NCBI RefSeq assembly: GCF_004346865.1
Contig: NZ_SMGR01000001.1
Span: 682,001 to 746,000 of the forward strand
Reading direction: 5' to 3'
DNA from: Shimia isoporae
GTDB lineage: Bacteria; Pseudomonadota; Alphaproteobacteria; Rhodobacterales; Rhodobacteraceae
DNA: 64,000 bases
Positions 25,607 to 35,453 of the stretch are shown here, piece by piece. Both the position numbers and the translations under genes were made by a program. The stretch's first letter is position 1. The number at the start of each line of letters is the position of its first letter. The notes under the pieces are model-generated. The model worked only from the letters and a program-made list of their open reading frames with translations. It did not search any database and was not told where the DNA came from.

Positions 25607-27139
25607 ATGGCAGGCGACGTGCCCATCATTGCGGCGACCAACCCCACCAAAGTCGAGTTGGAAGAAGGGAAGAGTTATTTCTGGTGCAGTTGCGGGCGGT
25701 CCAAAAACCAACCGTTCTGTGACGGAAGTCACGCTGGCACAGGAATGACACCCAAGAAATTTGTCGCCGAAAAGAGCGGCACTGCCTTTTTGTGTCAGTG
25801 TAAAGCCAGTGCGAATGCGCCGTTTTGCGATGGAACACACGCCAAACTTGGGGAACTCAAAATCGGTGATCCGGCGCCGAAGCCGGTGTCGGATGTGCCG
25901 GAGGCCGTGCCGACGCCGGAAGAACCCACTGTGGCGCGAATTCATGAACTGGCGCGCGACGGGTTAAGCAAGCTTGGTCACCACGGCGAGATGGGGTCGA
26001 TGGGTGTGCCCCGCAAAGATCTACCGCATTGGGACGATATTCAGGTCCTGCCCGCACAAGTGGCGCGAAAGCCCTTGTTGGACGATGCTCCGGTTGCGAC
26101 TTCGGTGGTGATTGGACCACGTGCGAAGAAGCCGCTGACGCTGGAAATTCCGCTGTTTGTGTCCGACATGAGCTATGGGGCCTTGAGCGAAGAGGCAAAG
26201 ACCGCATTGGCGCGGGGCGCGCAGATGGCAGGGACAGGTATCTGCTCCGGTGAAGGCGGCATGCTTCCAGAGGAGCAGGCGGAAAACTCACGTTATTTCT
26301 ATGAGTTGGCGAGCGCCCAATTTGGATGGGATGTGGCGTTGACAGAGCGCGTGCAGGCATTCCATTTCAAAGGTGGACAAGGGGCAAAGACCGGCACTGG
26401 CGGCCATCTGCCGGGGGAGAAAGTACAGGGAAAGATCGCGGATGTGCGGGGTTTGGAGCCCGGGCAGGCCGCCATTTCCCCAAGCACGTTTTTGGATCTC
26501 AAGACCCCTGCGGACTTTGCGAAAGTAGCGGATCAGGTTCGGGAAAGGTCCGGAGGCATTCCGATCGGGTTCAAGCTGTCTGCCAACCACATCGAAGCTG
26601 ATATCGATTTTGCACTGGAAGCGGGTGCAGATTACATCATTCTGGATGGACGCGGCGGCGGAACCGGTGCCGCGCCTCTGATATTCCGCGACCATATTTC
26701 AGTGCCCACCATTCCGGCCCTCGCACGGGCGCGCCGACATCTGGACAGCAAGGCAGGCAGCGAAGTTACTTTGGTGATCACCGGCGGTTTGCGGGTGGCC
26801 GAGGACTTTGTGAAAGCGATGGCATTGGGAGCGGATGCGGTGGCGGTGTCCAATTCGGCGATGCAAGCCGTAGGCTGTATCGCGGCGCGGATGTGCAACT
26901 CCAACAATTGTCCGGTCGGGGTGGCCACGCAAAAGCCCGAACTTCGCAAGCGGCTTGATGTGCAGGTGGGCGCCCAGAAATTGGCACGGTACTTTGGTGC
27001 AAGCGTTGAACTGATGCAGGTTCTGGCGCGGGCGTGCGGACATTCCAGCCTGTCAGATCTCAATCGCGACGACATCACAACCTGGAAGCGCGAAATGGCC
27101 GACCTGAGCGGTGTTCGCTTCGCGGGTATCGGTATCTAG
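25607..27139 (+). CDS. CDGSH iron-sulfur / FMN glutamate-synthase-domain fusion protein
   Basis: 510 residues. The N-terminal 80 residues hold two CDGSH motifs, CSCGRSKNQPFCDGSH (ligands Cys27, Cys29, Cys38, His42) and CQCKASANAPFCDGTH (Cys63, Cys65, Cys74, His78), each expected to hold a 2Fe-2S cluster. From about residue 110 it matches the central FMN and 3Fe-4S part of glutamate synthase: GRGGGTGAAPLIF, ITGGLRVAEDFVKAMALGAD and C424-x5-C430-x4-C435. No glutaminase domain is present. The fusion implies electron transfer from CDGSH clusters to FMN; the reaction is unknown and true glutamate synthesis is doubtful. Confidence 0.9.
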   Translation: MAGDVPIIAATNPTKVELEEGKSYFWCSCGRSKNQPFCDGSHAGTGMTPKKFVAEKSGTAFLCQCKASANAPFCDGTHAKLGELKIGDPAPKPVSDVPEAVPTPEEPTVARIHELARDGLSKLGHHGEMGSMGVPRKDLPHWDDIQVLPAQVARKPLLDDAPVATSVVIGPRAKKPLTLEIPLFVSDMSYGALSEEAKTALARGAQMAGTGICSGEGGMLPEEQAENSRYFYELASAQFGWDVALTERVQAFHFKGGQGAKTGTGGHLPGEKVQGKIADVRGLEPGQAAISPSTFLDLKTPADFAKVADQVRERSGGIPIGFKLSANHIEADIDFALEAGADYIILDGRGGGTGAAPLIFRDHISVPTIPALARARRHLDSKAGSEVTLVITGGLRVAEDFVKAMALGADAVAVSNSAMQAVGCIAARMCNSNNCPVGVATQKPELRKRLDVQVGAQKLARYFGASVELMQVLARACGHSSLSDLNRDDITTWKREMADLSGVRFAGIGI

Positions 27140-27161
27140 ACAATTTACCCGGACCAGTTTT

Positions 27162-27191
27162 GGCCATCCGCTCAACCGCGGGTGGCCTTTT
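27162..27191 (+). terminator. Intrinsic terminator after the CDGSH fusion gene
   Basis: GGCCATCCGC (27162-27171), loop TCAACC, GCGGGTGGCC (27178-27187) with one G-U pair, then TTTT. Confidence 0.85.
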
Positions 27192-27263
27192 GATTTGTCA
27201 AACTTGAAAAGCGCTAAGCGAAAGGGAAAGATGCTGGGTAGTTGATTTGAAAGGTTTTGGAAC

Positions 27264-28547
27264 ATGGCGAATTTCAGAACGTTGCCCCAGTGGCTGATGT
27301 GCGTTTTCACGATTTTCCTATTCGGAGTATGGGCGGCGTGCGCACAGGCGTCTTCGGAAGACATGGTGTCACAAGCCAGTGATCCGACTGTTGAAACCGA
27401 AAAATTGGAACTGTTTGTGGTTCCGCTGACCGTTGCGCAGATTTCGGAGCTTGCTGATGTGTGGCAGGGTCACCTTTCGGACGTCATCTCCGAGTTTGTG
27501 GAATTGAGCCAGAAAGACGATGGCGGAGATAGTGACGCAGCAAAAGCGGCGCGGGCACAGGTTGAGGCGACGCTGGAACAGCAGACGCGCGTGGCTGACA
27601 ATTATCGTGCCGTTATTGCCAGTTGGACCGCCAAGGGCGGCAAGGCAGAAGAAATTGACCCCCACCAAAGGTATTTGACCGTGGTTGCAGGGGCGACGAT
27701 TCGAGCAACCAATCCGGCAACGCTGTTTTCCATTGCTTGGGATTGGTTGGGATCGCGCGATGGCGGGCTGGGCTTTTTGATGAAGACGTCCGTGTTCTTT
27801 GTTTCCCTGATTGTCTTGTTGTTTGTTGCACGGTTTGTGCGCAATCTCGCGGCCCGCGGATTGCGGCGGCTGCCCGCGATGTCGAACCTTTTGCGTGGGT
27901 TTGTTTTGACCGTAGTCTATTGGATCACAGTTGTTGTCGGGCTGATGATTGCGCTGGGCATCGCAGGGGTAAACGTCACACCTCTGTTTGCCGTGTTTGG
28001 CGGGTTGAGCTTTATCCTCGGTTTTGCGCTACAGGACACGCTCGGCAATCTGGCGAGCGGCTTGATGATCATGGTTCTCAAACCCTTCGATACCGGCGAT
28101 TTTATCGAAGTGTCGGGGGCCAGCGGTGTGGTGGATGACATGTCGGTCGTTTCCACGCAAATCCGCACGTTCGACAACCAGATCATCGTTGTGCCGAACT
28201 CCAAGATCTGGGGGGATGTGATTACCAACGTGAGTGCGGCCAAAACCCGTCGTGTGGATCTGGTGTTTGGTATCGCCTATTCCGATAGCGCGCCGGAAGC
28301 CCTTGAGGTTTTGAAGGGACTTGTGGCTGCGGACAAACGTTGTTTGCCGGATCCGGCGCCTGCGATTTTTGTCGGGGAACTCGGGGAAAGTTCGGTCAAT
28401 CTGTTCTGTCGTCCTTGGGTGCGGACGGAAGATTATTGGGACGTGTACTGGGACCTGACGGGGCTGGTGAAAGAGACCTTTGACGCCGAAGGCATCTCCA
28501 TCCCGTTCCCGCAGCGCGATGTGCATCTGATCCAGGCGGATGGGTGA
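27264..28547 (+). CDS. MscS-family mechanosensitive channel
   Basis: 427 residues. A signal-peptide-like N-terminus (LMCVFTIFLFGVWAACAQA) and a periplasmic coiled region (about 35-150) come before transmembrane helices from about residue 170. The pore helix and beta domain follow the MscS pattern: FAVFGGLSFILGFALQDTLGNLASG, then FDTGDFIEV and the cytoplasmic NQIIVVPNSKIWGDVITN. It should open under membrane tension to relieve osmotic downshock. Isolated gene. Confidence 0.92.
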   Translation: MANFRTLPQWLMCVFTIFLFGVWAACAQASSEDMVSQASDPTVETEKLELFVVPLTVAQISELADVWQGHLSDVISEFVELSQKDDGGDSDAAKAARAQVEATLEQQTRVADNYRAVIASWTAKGGKAEEIDPHQRYLTVVAGATIRATNPATLFSIAWDWLGSRDGGLGFLMKTSVFFVSLIVLLFVARFVRNLAARGLRRLPAMSNLLRGFVLTVVYWITVVVGLMIALGIAGVNVTPLFAVFGGLSFILGFALQDTLGNLASGLMIMVLKPFDTGDFIEVSGASGVVDDMSVVSTQIRTFDNQIIVVPNSKIWGDVITNVSAAKTRRVDLVFGIAYSDSAPEALEVLKGLVAADKRCLPDPAPAIFVGELGESSVNLFCRPWVRTEDYWDVYWDLTGLVKETFDAEGISIPFPQRDVHLIQADG

Positions 28548-28619
28548 GGGCACGGTGGGTATTGCCCAAACGTCGGTTTCCTCCTACGCATTTGACAACC
28601 TTATTCCGGAGCACCTGCC

Positions 28620-29006
28620 ATGATCTACACCCTGCCGATCCGCGTCTACTATGAAGACACCGACATGGCGGGGATCGTCTATTACGCCAACTATCTCAAG
28701 TTCATCGAACGTGGTCGCAGCGAGTGGGTGCGCGAGATCGGGATGGATCAGCTTAAGATGAAGGAAGAAGGTATCGTCTTTGCGGTGCGGCGGGTGGAAT
28801 GTGACTACCTTGGCAGCGCCGTTCTGGACGACCAGTTGACCGTCGAGACGAAGGTGAGCAGCGTTTCCGCAGCGCGACTGGTCATGGATCAGTGGGTAAA
28901 ACGGGGCGAGGAGCTGTTGTTTCAGGCGACTGTGACCGTGGTTTGCATGAACGAAACAGGCCAACCGGTGCGTTTACCGGCGGATATCCGCCAAATGGTG
29001 CACTAA
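28620..29006 (+). CDS. ybgC: Tol-Pal-associated acyl-CoA thioesterase YbgC
   Basis: A 128-residue 4-hydroxybenzoyl-CoA-thioesterase-type hotdog protein. The catalytic Asp lies in YYEDTDMAGIVYYANYLKF and the conserved ERGRSEWVREIG follows. It hydrolyses acyl-CoA, with a presumed link to phospholipid metabolism at the cell envelope. GGAG precedes the ATG. It opens the tol-pal cluster, 111 bp before tolQ, the usual gene order. Confidence 0.94.
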   Translation: MIYTLPIRVYYEDTDMAGIVYYANYLKFIERGRSEWVREIGMDQLKMKEEGIVFAVRRVECDYLGSAVLDDQLTVETKVSSVSAARLVMDQWVKRGEELLFQATVTVVCMNETGQPVRLPADIRQMVH

Positions 29007-29117
29007 TCAGGGGCATTTGCTGCCTCTGACGCCAAATTGATAGCTTTCGCACTGGACCTGCGTTAACTTTCCAGCAAATCAAAGCCCCAGAAGAGGGCCG
29101 AAAGCAGAGCAGGCAGT

Positions 29118-29792
29118 ATGGAAGCAGCAGTCGATTTTTCGATGTGGGCGTTATTTGCGCGCGCAACCCTGACCGTAAAACTAGTGATGATCATGCTGAT
29201 CGTGGCCTCGTTTTGGGCCTGGTCGGTGATTATCCAGAAACACATCATGTATCGCAAAGCGCGGCGCGAGGCGGCGCGGTTTGACCGGGCTTTCTGGTCT
29301 GGAGAACCACTGGACAAGCTGTTCGAAGAGATTGGGCCGGAACCCAGTGGGCGTTCGGCGCGGGTTTTTGCAGCCGGAATGGTCGAATGGCAGCGCAGCC
29401 ACCGTCAGGATGGCGGGCTGATCGCGAACGCCACAAGCCGGATTGACCGGTCTATGGATGTGGCCATCGCCAAGGAAGCAGACGAGCTGCAACACGGTTT
29501 GCCCATTCTCGCGACGGTCGGATCGACGGCGCCATTTGTGGGGCTGTTCGGAACCGTCTGGGGCATCATGAATGCCTTTATCGAGATCGCCGCGCAGCAG
29601 AACACCAATCTTGCAGTTGTGGCACCGGGTATTGCCGAGGCGCTTTTGGCGACGGGGCTGGGTTTGCTTGCCGCAATCCCCGCGGTGATCTTCTACAACA
29701 AGCTGAGCGCGGACAGCGACCGGATCATCGCCGGATATGAGGCCTTTGCCGATGAGTTTGCCACCATCCTCAGCCGTCAGTTGGACGCCTGA
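29118..29792 (+). CDS. tolQ: Tol-Pal system protein TolQ
   Basis: 224 residues. It has an N-terminal helix (TVKLVMIMLIVASFWAWSVII), a cytoplasmic loop, and two C-terminal helices, with the ExbB/TolQ signature ATVGSTAPFVGLFGTVWGIM and APGIAEALLATGLGLLAAIPAV. It forms the proton channel with TolR that energises TolA during outer-membrane constriction at division. TolR starts 3 bp after its stop. Confidence 0.96.
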   Translation: MEAAVDFSMWALFARATLTVKLVMIMLIVASFWAWSVIIQKHIMYRKARREAARFDRAFWSGEPLDKLFEEIGPEPSGRSARVFAAGMVEWQRSHRQDGGLIANATSRIDRSMDVAIAKEADELQHGLPILATVGSTAPFVGLFGTVWGIMNAFIEIAAQQNTNLAVVAPGIAEALLATGLGLLAAIPAVIFYNKLSADSDRIIAGYEAFADEFATILSRQLDA

Positions 29793-29795
29793 GTT

Positions 29796-30275
29796 ATGGG
29801 CGCGGGTGTAATGAAATCAGGCGGAGGCGGCGGCAAACGGCGTCGCCGCAGCCGGCGTGGCAGCCAGCCGATGAGCGAAATCAACGTGACACCGTTTGTG
29901 GACGTCATGCTGGTGTTACTCATCATCTTCATGGTGGCAGCGCCGCTCCTGACCGTCGGAGTGCCCGTGGAATTGCCCAAGACAGCGGCGAACCCTTTGC
30001 CGGGCGAACAGGAAGAACCCCTGACCGTGACCATCGCCGCAGACCTGTCCATCAGCGTGATGACGACGCAAGTTGCTGCCGACGAGCTCGTGCCTATGCT
30101 GCGTGCGGTTGCCGCAGAGCGCGACAGTGATCGCGTATATCTGCGCGCCGACGGGGCAATCCCCTATGAGGCCGTGGTGCAGGTCATGGGAGCGCTCAAT
30201 GCGGGCGGGTTCTCAAACGTGGGTCTTGTGACCGATGTCGGCGGGCCGACACTTGACGGGCAAGACGGGCAATAA
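29796..30275 (+). CDS. tolR: Tol-Pal system protein TolR
   Basis: 159 residues. A very basic, Gly-rich N-terminal tail (GGGGGKRRRRSRRGSQP) leads to SEINVTPFVDVMLVLLIIFM, the single membrane helix with the proton-path Asp in FVDVML. A periplasmic ExbD-like domain follows (DRVYLRADGAIPYEAVVQVM). It couples the proton motive force to TolA. It is directly followed by tolA, 16 bp later. Confidence 0.95.
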   Translation: MGAGVMKSGGGGGKRRRRSRRGSQPMSEINVTPFVDVMLVLLIIFMVAAPLLTVGVPVELPKTAANPLPGEQEEPLTVTIAADLSISVMTTQVAADELVPMLRAVAAERDSDRVYLRADGAIPYEAVVQVMGALNAGGFSNVGLVTDVGGPTLDGQDGQ

Positions 30276-30291
30276 GCCGGAGCGCGAATAG

Positions 30292-31377
30292 GTGCATATC
30301 GGACATTATATCTCTGGCGCGGCCCATGTGGGGCTGATCGGCTGGGTTCTGTTTGGCGGTGCTTTCCGCTCGGACCTGCCGCCTGTCGAGGTGTCTGAAG
30401 TAGCGATCATTACGGCAGAAGAGTTCGCAGCGCTAACGCCACCGGGAGAAGCGCCGGACCTGAGTTCCGAGGTTGTCGCTCCCAAACCGCCAGAAGCAAC
30501 CGAAGCACCCGAAGTTGCAGAGCAGCCCGACGAGGACGTTGCGCAGGTTGCTCCCGAAGAGATTGTCGAAACCGAGCCGGATACGGCTCCGGTTGTGCCC
30601 GACCCGCAGCCGCCCGAACCGGAAGACGTGATGGATGATGCACCGGTTTTGCCCGAACCGGAGGTCGATACCGCTGTTGTAATTCCCAATACACCGGTTC
30701 AGCCTGATCCTGTGCCGGCAGACCGGGTGGCACCCGAGCCTGTGGCACAACCCAAACCTGACACCACGATTGCGGACGATGTTCAGGAAGCCACCCAGCC
30801 TGACGAGTCCGGTCAGGCAGCGGAAGAGGTGCTTGAGGACACTGCTCCAGAGGCGGCCTCATCGGAAATCATCACGGAACCAAAACAGGAAGACGTGGCC
30901 AGCGCAGCCCCCACAAGCTCGTTGCGCCCGAAACTGCGCCCGGCACGCCCTGCTGTGACCGAGCCGGAGCCGACACCCACCCCCACGCCAACGGACGACG
31001 CAGTTGCCGCGGCACTGGCAGAGGCCGCGGAGAGCGAGCCGTCTCCAGCGCCTTCGGGACCACCGCTGACCGGTGGAGAGAAAGATGCGTTGCGCCTTTC
31101 CGTGCAACAATGCTGGGTCGTGGATGTGGGCAGCCGTGCTGCGGACGTGACCGTGATTGTCGGGCTGTCACTCGATCGCAACGGCAAGGTGCAGGGTGAT
31201 GTGAGGCTGATTGATGCCACTGGCGGCGATGAAGCCGCTGTGCGCACGGCATTTCAGGCGGCACGAAGAGCCGTTCTTCGATGCCAGAAAAGCGGCTATG
31301 ATCTGCCACAAGAAAAATACGACCACTGGAAAGACGTGGAAATTACCTTCAATCCGGAGAAAATGAGGCGCAAATGA
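30292..31377 (+). CDS. tolA: TolA-like cell envelope integrity protein
   Basis: 361 residues from GTG 30292. There is a short N-terminal hydrophobic anchor ([16 protein letters not shown]), a long linker rich in Pro, Glu and Ala (about residues 40-260) instead of the helical Ala-Lys repeat of E. coli, and a C-terminal TonB/TolA-type domain ([11 protein letters not shown], then [23 protein letters not shown]). It spans the periplasm to contact Pal and TolB. Sequence identity to classical TolA is low, so the name rests on position and architecture. Overlaps tolB by 4 bp. Confidence 0.88.
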   Translation: MHIGHYISGAAHVGLIGWVLFGGAFRSDLPPVEVSEVAIITAEEFAALTPPGEAPDLSSEVVAPKPPEATEAPEVAEQPDEDVAQVAPEEIVETEPDTAPVVPDPQPPEPEDVMDDAPVLPEPEVDTAVVIPNTPVQPDPVPADRVAPEPVAQPKPDTTIADDVQEATQPDESGQAAEEVLEDTAPEAASSEIITEPKQEDVASAAPTSSLRPKLRPARPAVTEPEPTPTPTPTDDAVAAALAEAAESEPSPAPSGPPLTGGEKDALRLSVQQCWVVDVGSRAADVTVIVGLSLDRNGKVQGDVRLIDATGGDEAAVRTAFQAARRAVLRCQKSGYDLPQEKYDHWKDVEITFNPEKMRRK

Positions 31378-32699
31378 AGAAACTGGCTGCGACCCTTCTG
31401 ATCGGACTCTGTGCCTTGGGTGCCTTTGGGCAATCGGCACAGGCGCAAAGTGGACCTTTGCGGATCGAGATCACTGATGGTGTGATCGAGCCTTTGCCTT
31501 ATGCCGTGCCGGATTTTGTGGCTGAGACCCCGGGGTCAAACCAGATCTCCAAAGATCTGGCCCGGGTTATCGCGGCGGACCTGAATGGAACCGGCTTGTT
31601 CCGCGAAATTCCGGCCAAGGCGCATATCTCGACGATCACGCATTTCGGCAGTCCTGTGCAGTTCGCGGACTGGAAAGCGATCAACGCGCAAGCGCTGATC
31701 ACCGGTGGCGTTTCGGTGTCGGGCAATCAGCTTGAGGTGAAGTTCCGGGTTTTTGACGTGTTTGCCGGGCAGGAGCTTGGTAACGGTTTGCGGTTCAAAG
31801 GTACCACGGACGGTTGGCGGCGTATGGCGCACAAGGTTGCGGACGCGGTGTATAGCCGGATTACTGGCGAAGGCGGCTACTTTGACAGCCGCGTCGTGTT
31901 CGTCAGCGAGACGGGCCCCAAAAACGACCGCAAGAAGCGCCTTGCCGTGATGGATTATGACGGGGCGAACCTGACCTATCTTACAGACAGCAAGGATATT
32001 GTCCTTGCGCCGCGTTTCTCGCCCACCGGCGACCGGGTTCTGTACACGAGCTATGAAACAGGATTTCCGCAGGTCTATCTGTTGAACGTGGGTTCTGCTC
32101 AGCGCCGCGTATTGAGCAACCAGAGCGGGACGATGAGTTTTGCACCGCGTTTCAGTCCGGACGGAAAGAGCGTGGTGATGTCTGTGACAGAGGGGGGCAA
32201 CACCGACCTGTACAAGATGGACATCGGAAGCGGGAAGCGCAGTCGATTGACATCGACACCTTCAATCGAGACCGCGCCGAGTTTCAGCCCCGATGGCAAG
32301 CAGATCGTATTCGAAAGCGACCGATCCGGCAGTCCGCAACTTTACGTTATGAATGCAGGTGGCGGCGAGGCAAAGCGCATCAGTTTCGGTCAGGGGCGCT
32401 ATGGCACGCCGGTCTGGAGCCCGCGCGGGGATCTGATCGCCTTCACCAAACAGAACAAAGGCCGGTTCCACATCGGCGTTATGCGCACGGATGGCAGCGA
32501 AGAGCGGTTGCTGACCGCCTCGTTCCTTGATGAGGGGCCGACATGGGCGCCCAACGGTCGGGTCATTATGTTCACACGCGAGACACGGGGATCGGATGGC
32601 GTAAGCGCGCTTTATTCGGTCGATGTTTCCGGGCGCAACCTGAAGCGTGTCGAAGTGGGTGGCGGCGGGTCTGACCCCGCATGGTCGCCGCTTCAGTAA
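31374..32699 (+). CDS. tolB: Tol-Pal system beta-propeller protein TolB
   Basis: 441 residues. A signal peptide is followed by an N-terminal domain ([13 protein letters not shown]) and a six-bladed propeller with repeated FSPDGK-like blade motifs ([68 protein letters not shown]). A periplasmic protein that binds Pal and is released by TolA. Its ATG overlaps the tolA stop. Confidence 0.96.
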   Translation: MKKLAATLLIGLCALGAFGQSAQAQSGPLRIEITDGVIEPLPYAVPDFVAETPGSNQISKDLARVIAADLNGTGLFREIPAKAHISTITHFGSPVQFADWKAINAQALITGGVSVSGNQLEVKFRVFDVFAGQELGNGLRFKGTTDGWRRMAHKVADAVYSRITGEGGYFDSRVVFVSETGPKNDRKKRLAVMDYDGANLTYLTDSKDIVLAPRFSPTGDRVLYTSYETGFPQVYLLNVGSAQRRVLSNQSGTMSFAPRFSPDGKSVVMSVTEGGNTDLYKMDIGSGKRSRLTSTPSIETAPSFSPDGKQIVFESDRSGSPQLYVMNAGGGEAKRISFGQGRYGTPVWSPRGDLIAFTKQNKGRFHIGVMRTDGSEERLLTASFLDEGPTWAPNGRVIMFTRETRGSDGVSALYSVDVSGRNLKRVEVGGGGSDPAWSPLQ

Positions 32700-32775
32700 G
32701 GCAATATTTTATCAGAGCGGCGGTTGTGGTAGGACTGGCGCAAGAACAGGCAAGGAAACGAAGAGGCACATTGAG

Positions 32776-33276
32776 ATGAAACATCTGAGCAAAGTGGCGC
32801 TTGTCGTGGCAGGGCTGGCTTTGGCCGCCTGTAGTCAACCGCATCTGGACGGTAGTGGTACCGGTCCGGGCACCGGTGTCGGCGAGAATGGCAACCCGTC
32901 TGATCCGACGTCTGTTGCCTATTTCAACGAAACGATCGGAGATCGTGTCCTGTTTGAGGTGGATCAGTCCACTTTGAGCGAACAGGGGCGGCTTGTGGTG
33001 TTGGCGCAGGCCAACTGGCTGTTGGCAAACACGGATTACACAGCCGTTATTGAAGGTCATGCCGACGAGCAGGGCACACGTGAATACAACCTCGCGCTTG
33101 GCGCGCGACGTGCGGCGTCGGTGCAAGAACTTCTGGTGTCCCAAGGTGTCGCGGCGAACCGTTTGAGCACAGTGAGCTATGGTAAAGAGCGTCCGATCGA
33201 GGTTTGCTCGCAAGAGGCATGTTATGCGCAGAACCGTCGGTCTGTGACGGTGCTGACAGCGGGCTTGTCGGGCTAA
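32776..33276 (+). CDS. pal: Peptidoglycan-associated lipoprotein Pal
   Basis: 166 residues from ATG 32776. The lipoprotein signal peptide ends in the lipobox LAAC, so the mature protein starts at that Cys and is anchored in the outer membrane. The OmpA-like domain has VLFEVDQSTLSEQGR, IEGHADEQGTREYNLALGAR and the Arg/Asp contacts with peptidoglycan diaminopimelate. It binds cell wall and TolB. A frame extension upstream into the tolB end is not used. Confidence 0.96.
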   Translation: MKHLSKVALVVAGLALAACSQPHLDGSGTGPGTGVGENGNPSDPTSVAYFNETIGDRVLFEVDQSTLSEQGRLVVLAQANWLLANTDYTAVIEGHADEQGTREYNLALGARRAASVQELLVSQGVAANRLSTVSYGKERPIEVCSQEACYAQNRRSVTVLTAGLSG

Positions 33277-33289
33277 GCGCGCGGAGAAT

Positions 33290-34141
33290 ATGGAAATGAA
33301 GAGCACGGTTTTTGGCGGCTTGACCGCATTGGCCCTGGCGCTGGCCCCGATGATGGGGGCGGCGCAGGAGAGCAGCGACGAAACGCTGGCGGATATCCGT
33401 CAGCAATTGACTGTGCTTTATGTCGATATTCAGCGGCTGAAACGCGAACTGTCGACCACTGGCGGGGCTGGTAGCACGGCGCCCGCGGGTGCGAGTACGC
33501 TGGAGCGGGTGGATGCAATCGAGCGGCAGTTGCAAGTGCTCACGGGCAAAACCGAGGAGTTGCAGTTTCGTGTCGAACGGATCGTCGAAGACGGTACCAA
33601 CCGTATTGGGGACCTAGAATTCCGGCTTGTCGAGCTTGAGGGCGGCGATCTGAGCGCTTTGGGCGAAACCACGACACTTGGTGGTGATGTCGAGGACAGC
33701 CGCGTTGTTGAAACCGATACCAGCGGTTCTGGTGATGCGGTGGACAGTAGTGAGCTAGCCGTGGGCGAAGAAGCCGATTTTGGGCGTGCCATGACGGCCT
33801 TGGACGGTGCCGACTTTGGAGCGGCAGCGGACCAGTTCGCAGCGTTTGTACAAACTTACCCCGGAAGCCCGCTTGAAGCGGAAGCACACCTTCGTCGTGG
33901 GCAGGCTCTGGAAGGTATGAACGCGAATACGGATGCCGCACGCGCGTTTCTGGAAGCCTATTCCGGTGGTCCGCAGGCCGGCACCGCGCCAGAGGCCCTA
34001 TTTCGCCTAGGCAAATCGCTGGGCGCGTTGGGGCAGACCAATGAGGCTTGTGTGACGTTGAACGAGGTCGGCGTACGGTATCCGGCCAGCGGGTTCGTAA
34101 CGCAGGCGCGGGATGAAATGATGTCGCTGCAGTGTTCCTGA
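33290..34141 (+). CDS. cpoB: Cell division coordinator CpoB (YbgF)
   Basis: 283 residues from 33290; a second ATG at 33296 has better spacing from GGAG and may be the real start. A signal peptide ends near AAQES, a coiled-coil segment follows (ETLADIRQQLTVLYVDIQRLKRELS and VDAIERQLQVLTGKTEELQFRVERI in part), then a Ser/Asp/Gly linker and TPR repeats (DFGAAADQFAAFVQTYPGSP, ALFRLGKSLGALGQ). It coordinates Tol-Pal with peptidoglycan synthesis at the septum. Position after pal is canonical. Confidence 0.93.
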   Translation: MEMKSTVFGGLTALALALAPMMGAAQESSDETLADIRQQLTVLYVDIQRLKRELSTTGGAGSTAPAGASTLERVDAIERQLQVLTGKTEELQFRVERIVEDGTNRIGDLEFRLVELEGGDLSALGETTTLGGDVEDSRVVETDTSGSGDAVDSSELAVGEEADFGRAMTALDGADFGAAADQFAAFVQTYPGSPLEAEAHLRRGQALEGMNANTDAARAFLEAYSGGPQAGTAPEALFRLGKSLGALGQTNEACVTLNEVGVRYPASGFVTQARDEMMSLQCS

Positions 34142-34144
34142 GCG

Positions 34145-35359
34145 GTGCATGCGCTTGACGAGATGATGGCAAAGGCGCTGCAAGGTGCCTTTGAACAAAA
34201 TGTCCCAGAGACAATTGGTGTGGCCGTCAGTGGCGGTGGGGACAGCATGGCCGTGCTCGACCTTTTGCGCCGGTGGGGGCGCGCGACACTCGCCGTGGCC
34301 AGCGTGAACCACGGTTTGCGAGACGCGGCCGCCGATGAAATAGCCCTGGTTTCAAACTACGTATCGGAGCACGGCCTCCGCCACGACGTTCTGGACTGGA
34401 AGTGGGACCGTGGTGGCAATTTGCAGGCGTCGGCCCGTGAAGGGCGGCGTGAGGCGCTTCGGGTATGGGCCCGGTCGCATGGCATTTCCCACGTGGTTTT
34501 GGGGCATACAGCGGACGATCAGGCCGAGACGTTTTTGATGCGGTTGGCGCGCGGTTCCGGCGTGGACGGTTTGGCCGGCATGGCGGAAGTTCGAAAAGAG
34601 GGCGAGATTACGTGGTTGCGGCCTTTGTTGAGTGCACGCCGCGAGGATCTCCGTTCATACTTGCGCACGGAAAAAATCATCTGGGCCGACGATCCAAGTA
34701 ACGAGGATACGACCTTTGACCGTGTTAAAGCGCGGCAAATGATGGATGTCCTGAAACCATTGGGGTTGACCGTCGAACGCCTTGTGCAGACCGCGGACCA
34801 TATGGGACGCGAGAGAACCACGCTTCATTGGGCGGCTGCGGAGGCCAAGGCGCAATTCGCACAGCAGTCCCGTGGCGACATTGTACTGGACGCCGCAGTT
34901 TGGAGCGCGCTGCCTCAATCGCTTGCCTTCCGGCTGCTTGCGGATGCCCTGTCTTTTGTGTCGGGGCAGGCCTACCGGCCCAGATTTAAGACGCTGGCAG
35001 CCGTCTTTGACGCGGAGAAGGTTACGAGCCTGCACGGCTGTTTGATCTTGAAGGGAAAAAACAGCGTAACCATCACCAGAGAACTGAGGGCGGTTCAGTC
35101 CGAAGTTGTCGCATTCGGCAGCGTCTGGGACGGACGTTGGATGGTTCGGGGCCCTGACGTTGAGGGCGGGGTCGTTGGTGCGCTGGGAGAAGCCGGGTTG
35201 GCGCTCTGCGGGAACTGGAGGGAAACGGGTGTGCCGCGTGTGAGCTTATTGTCCTCGCCTGCAGTCTGGCGTGGCGAGGAATTGATCGCCGCTCCGCTGG
35301 CTGGATTTGGTGAAGGCTGGTATGCTGAGTTGATCAACGGGCGGGACGTGTTTGGATGA
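34145..35359 (+). CDS. tilS: tRNA(Ile)-lysidine synthase
   Basis: 404 residues from GTG 34145, 3 bp after cpoB. The N-type ATP pyrophosphatase loop is AVSGGGDSMAVLDLL (SGGxDS motif), with VNHGLRDAAADE and VLGHTADDQAETFLMRLARGSG typical of TilS. It converts the wobble cytidine of the AUA-reading tRNA-Ile to lysidine. The C-terminal domain is reduced and divergent compared with E. coli. tilS upstream of ftsH is a widespread order. Confidence 0.94.
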   Translation: MHALDEMMAKALQGAFEQNVPETIGVAVSGGGDSMAVLDLLRRWGRATLAVASVNHGLRDAAADEIALVSNYVSEHGLRHDVLDWKWDRGGNLQASAREGRREALRVWARSHGISHVVLGHTADDQAETFLMRLARGSGVDGLAGMAEVRKEGEITWLRPLLSARREDLRSYLRTEKIIWADDPSNEDTTFDRVKARQMMDVLKPLGLTVERLVQTADHMGRERTTLHWAAAEAKAQFAQQSRGDIVLDAAVWSALPQSLAFRLLADALSFVSGQAYRPRFKTLAAVFDAEKVTSLHGCLILKGKNSVTITRELRAVQSEVVAFGSVWDGRWMVRGPDVEGGVVGALGEAGLALCGNWRETGVPRVSLLSSPAVWRGEELIAAPLAGFGEGWYAELINGRDVFG

Positions 35360-35386
35360 ATGGAGACAAACAAGCGCAAAAACGCA

Positions 35387-35414
35387 TTGAACTGTGCTCT
35401 GTGATGTCTATTTA
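35387..35414 (+). promoter_or_regulatory. Possible ftsH promoter (sigma-70 or heat-shock type)
   Basis: TTGAAC (35387-35392), a 16-bp spacer, TATTTA (35409-35414). The -10 region TCTATTT also resembles alphaproteobacterial RpoH promoters (CYTATNT), as expected for ftsH. The start of transcription would be near 35421. Confidence 0.4.
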
Positions 35415-35422
35415 ACTCTAAT

Positions 35423-35453
35423 CGCCGCCATGTTAGGAACCGCGGCGGTTTTT
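35423..35453 (+). terminator. Hairpin with T-run in the tilS-ftsH gap
   Basis: CGCCGC (35423-35428), 13-nt loop, GCGGCG (35442-35447), then GTTTTT. It ends 15 bp before the ftsH start codon and 3 bp before its ribosome binding site, so it could end the tilS transcript or act as a leader attenuator for ftsH. Confidence 0.5.
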
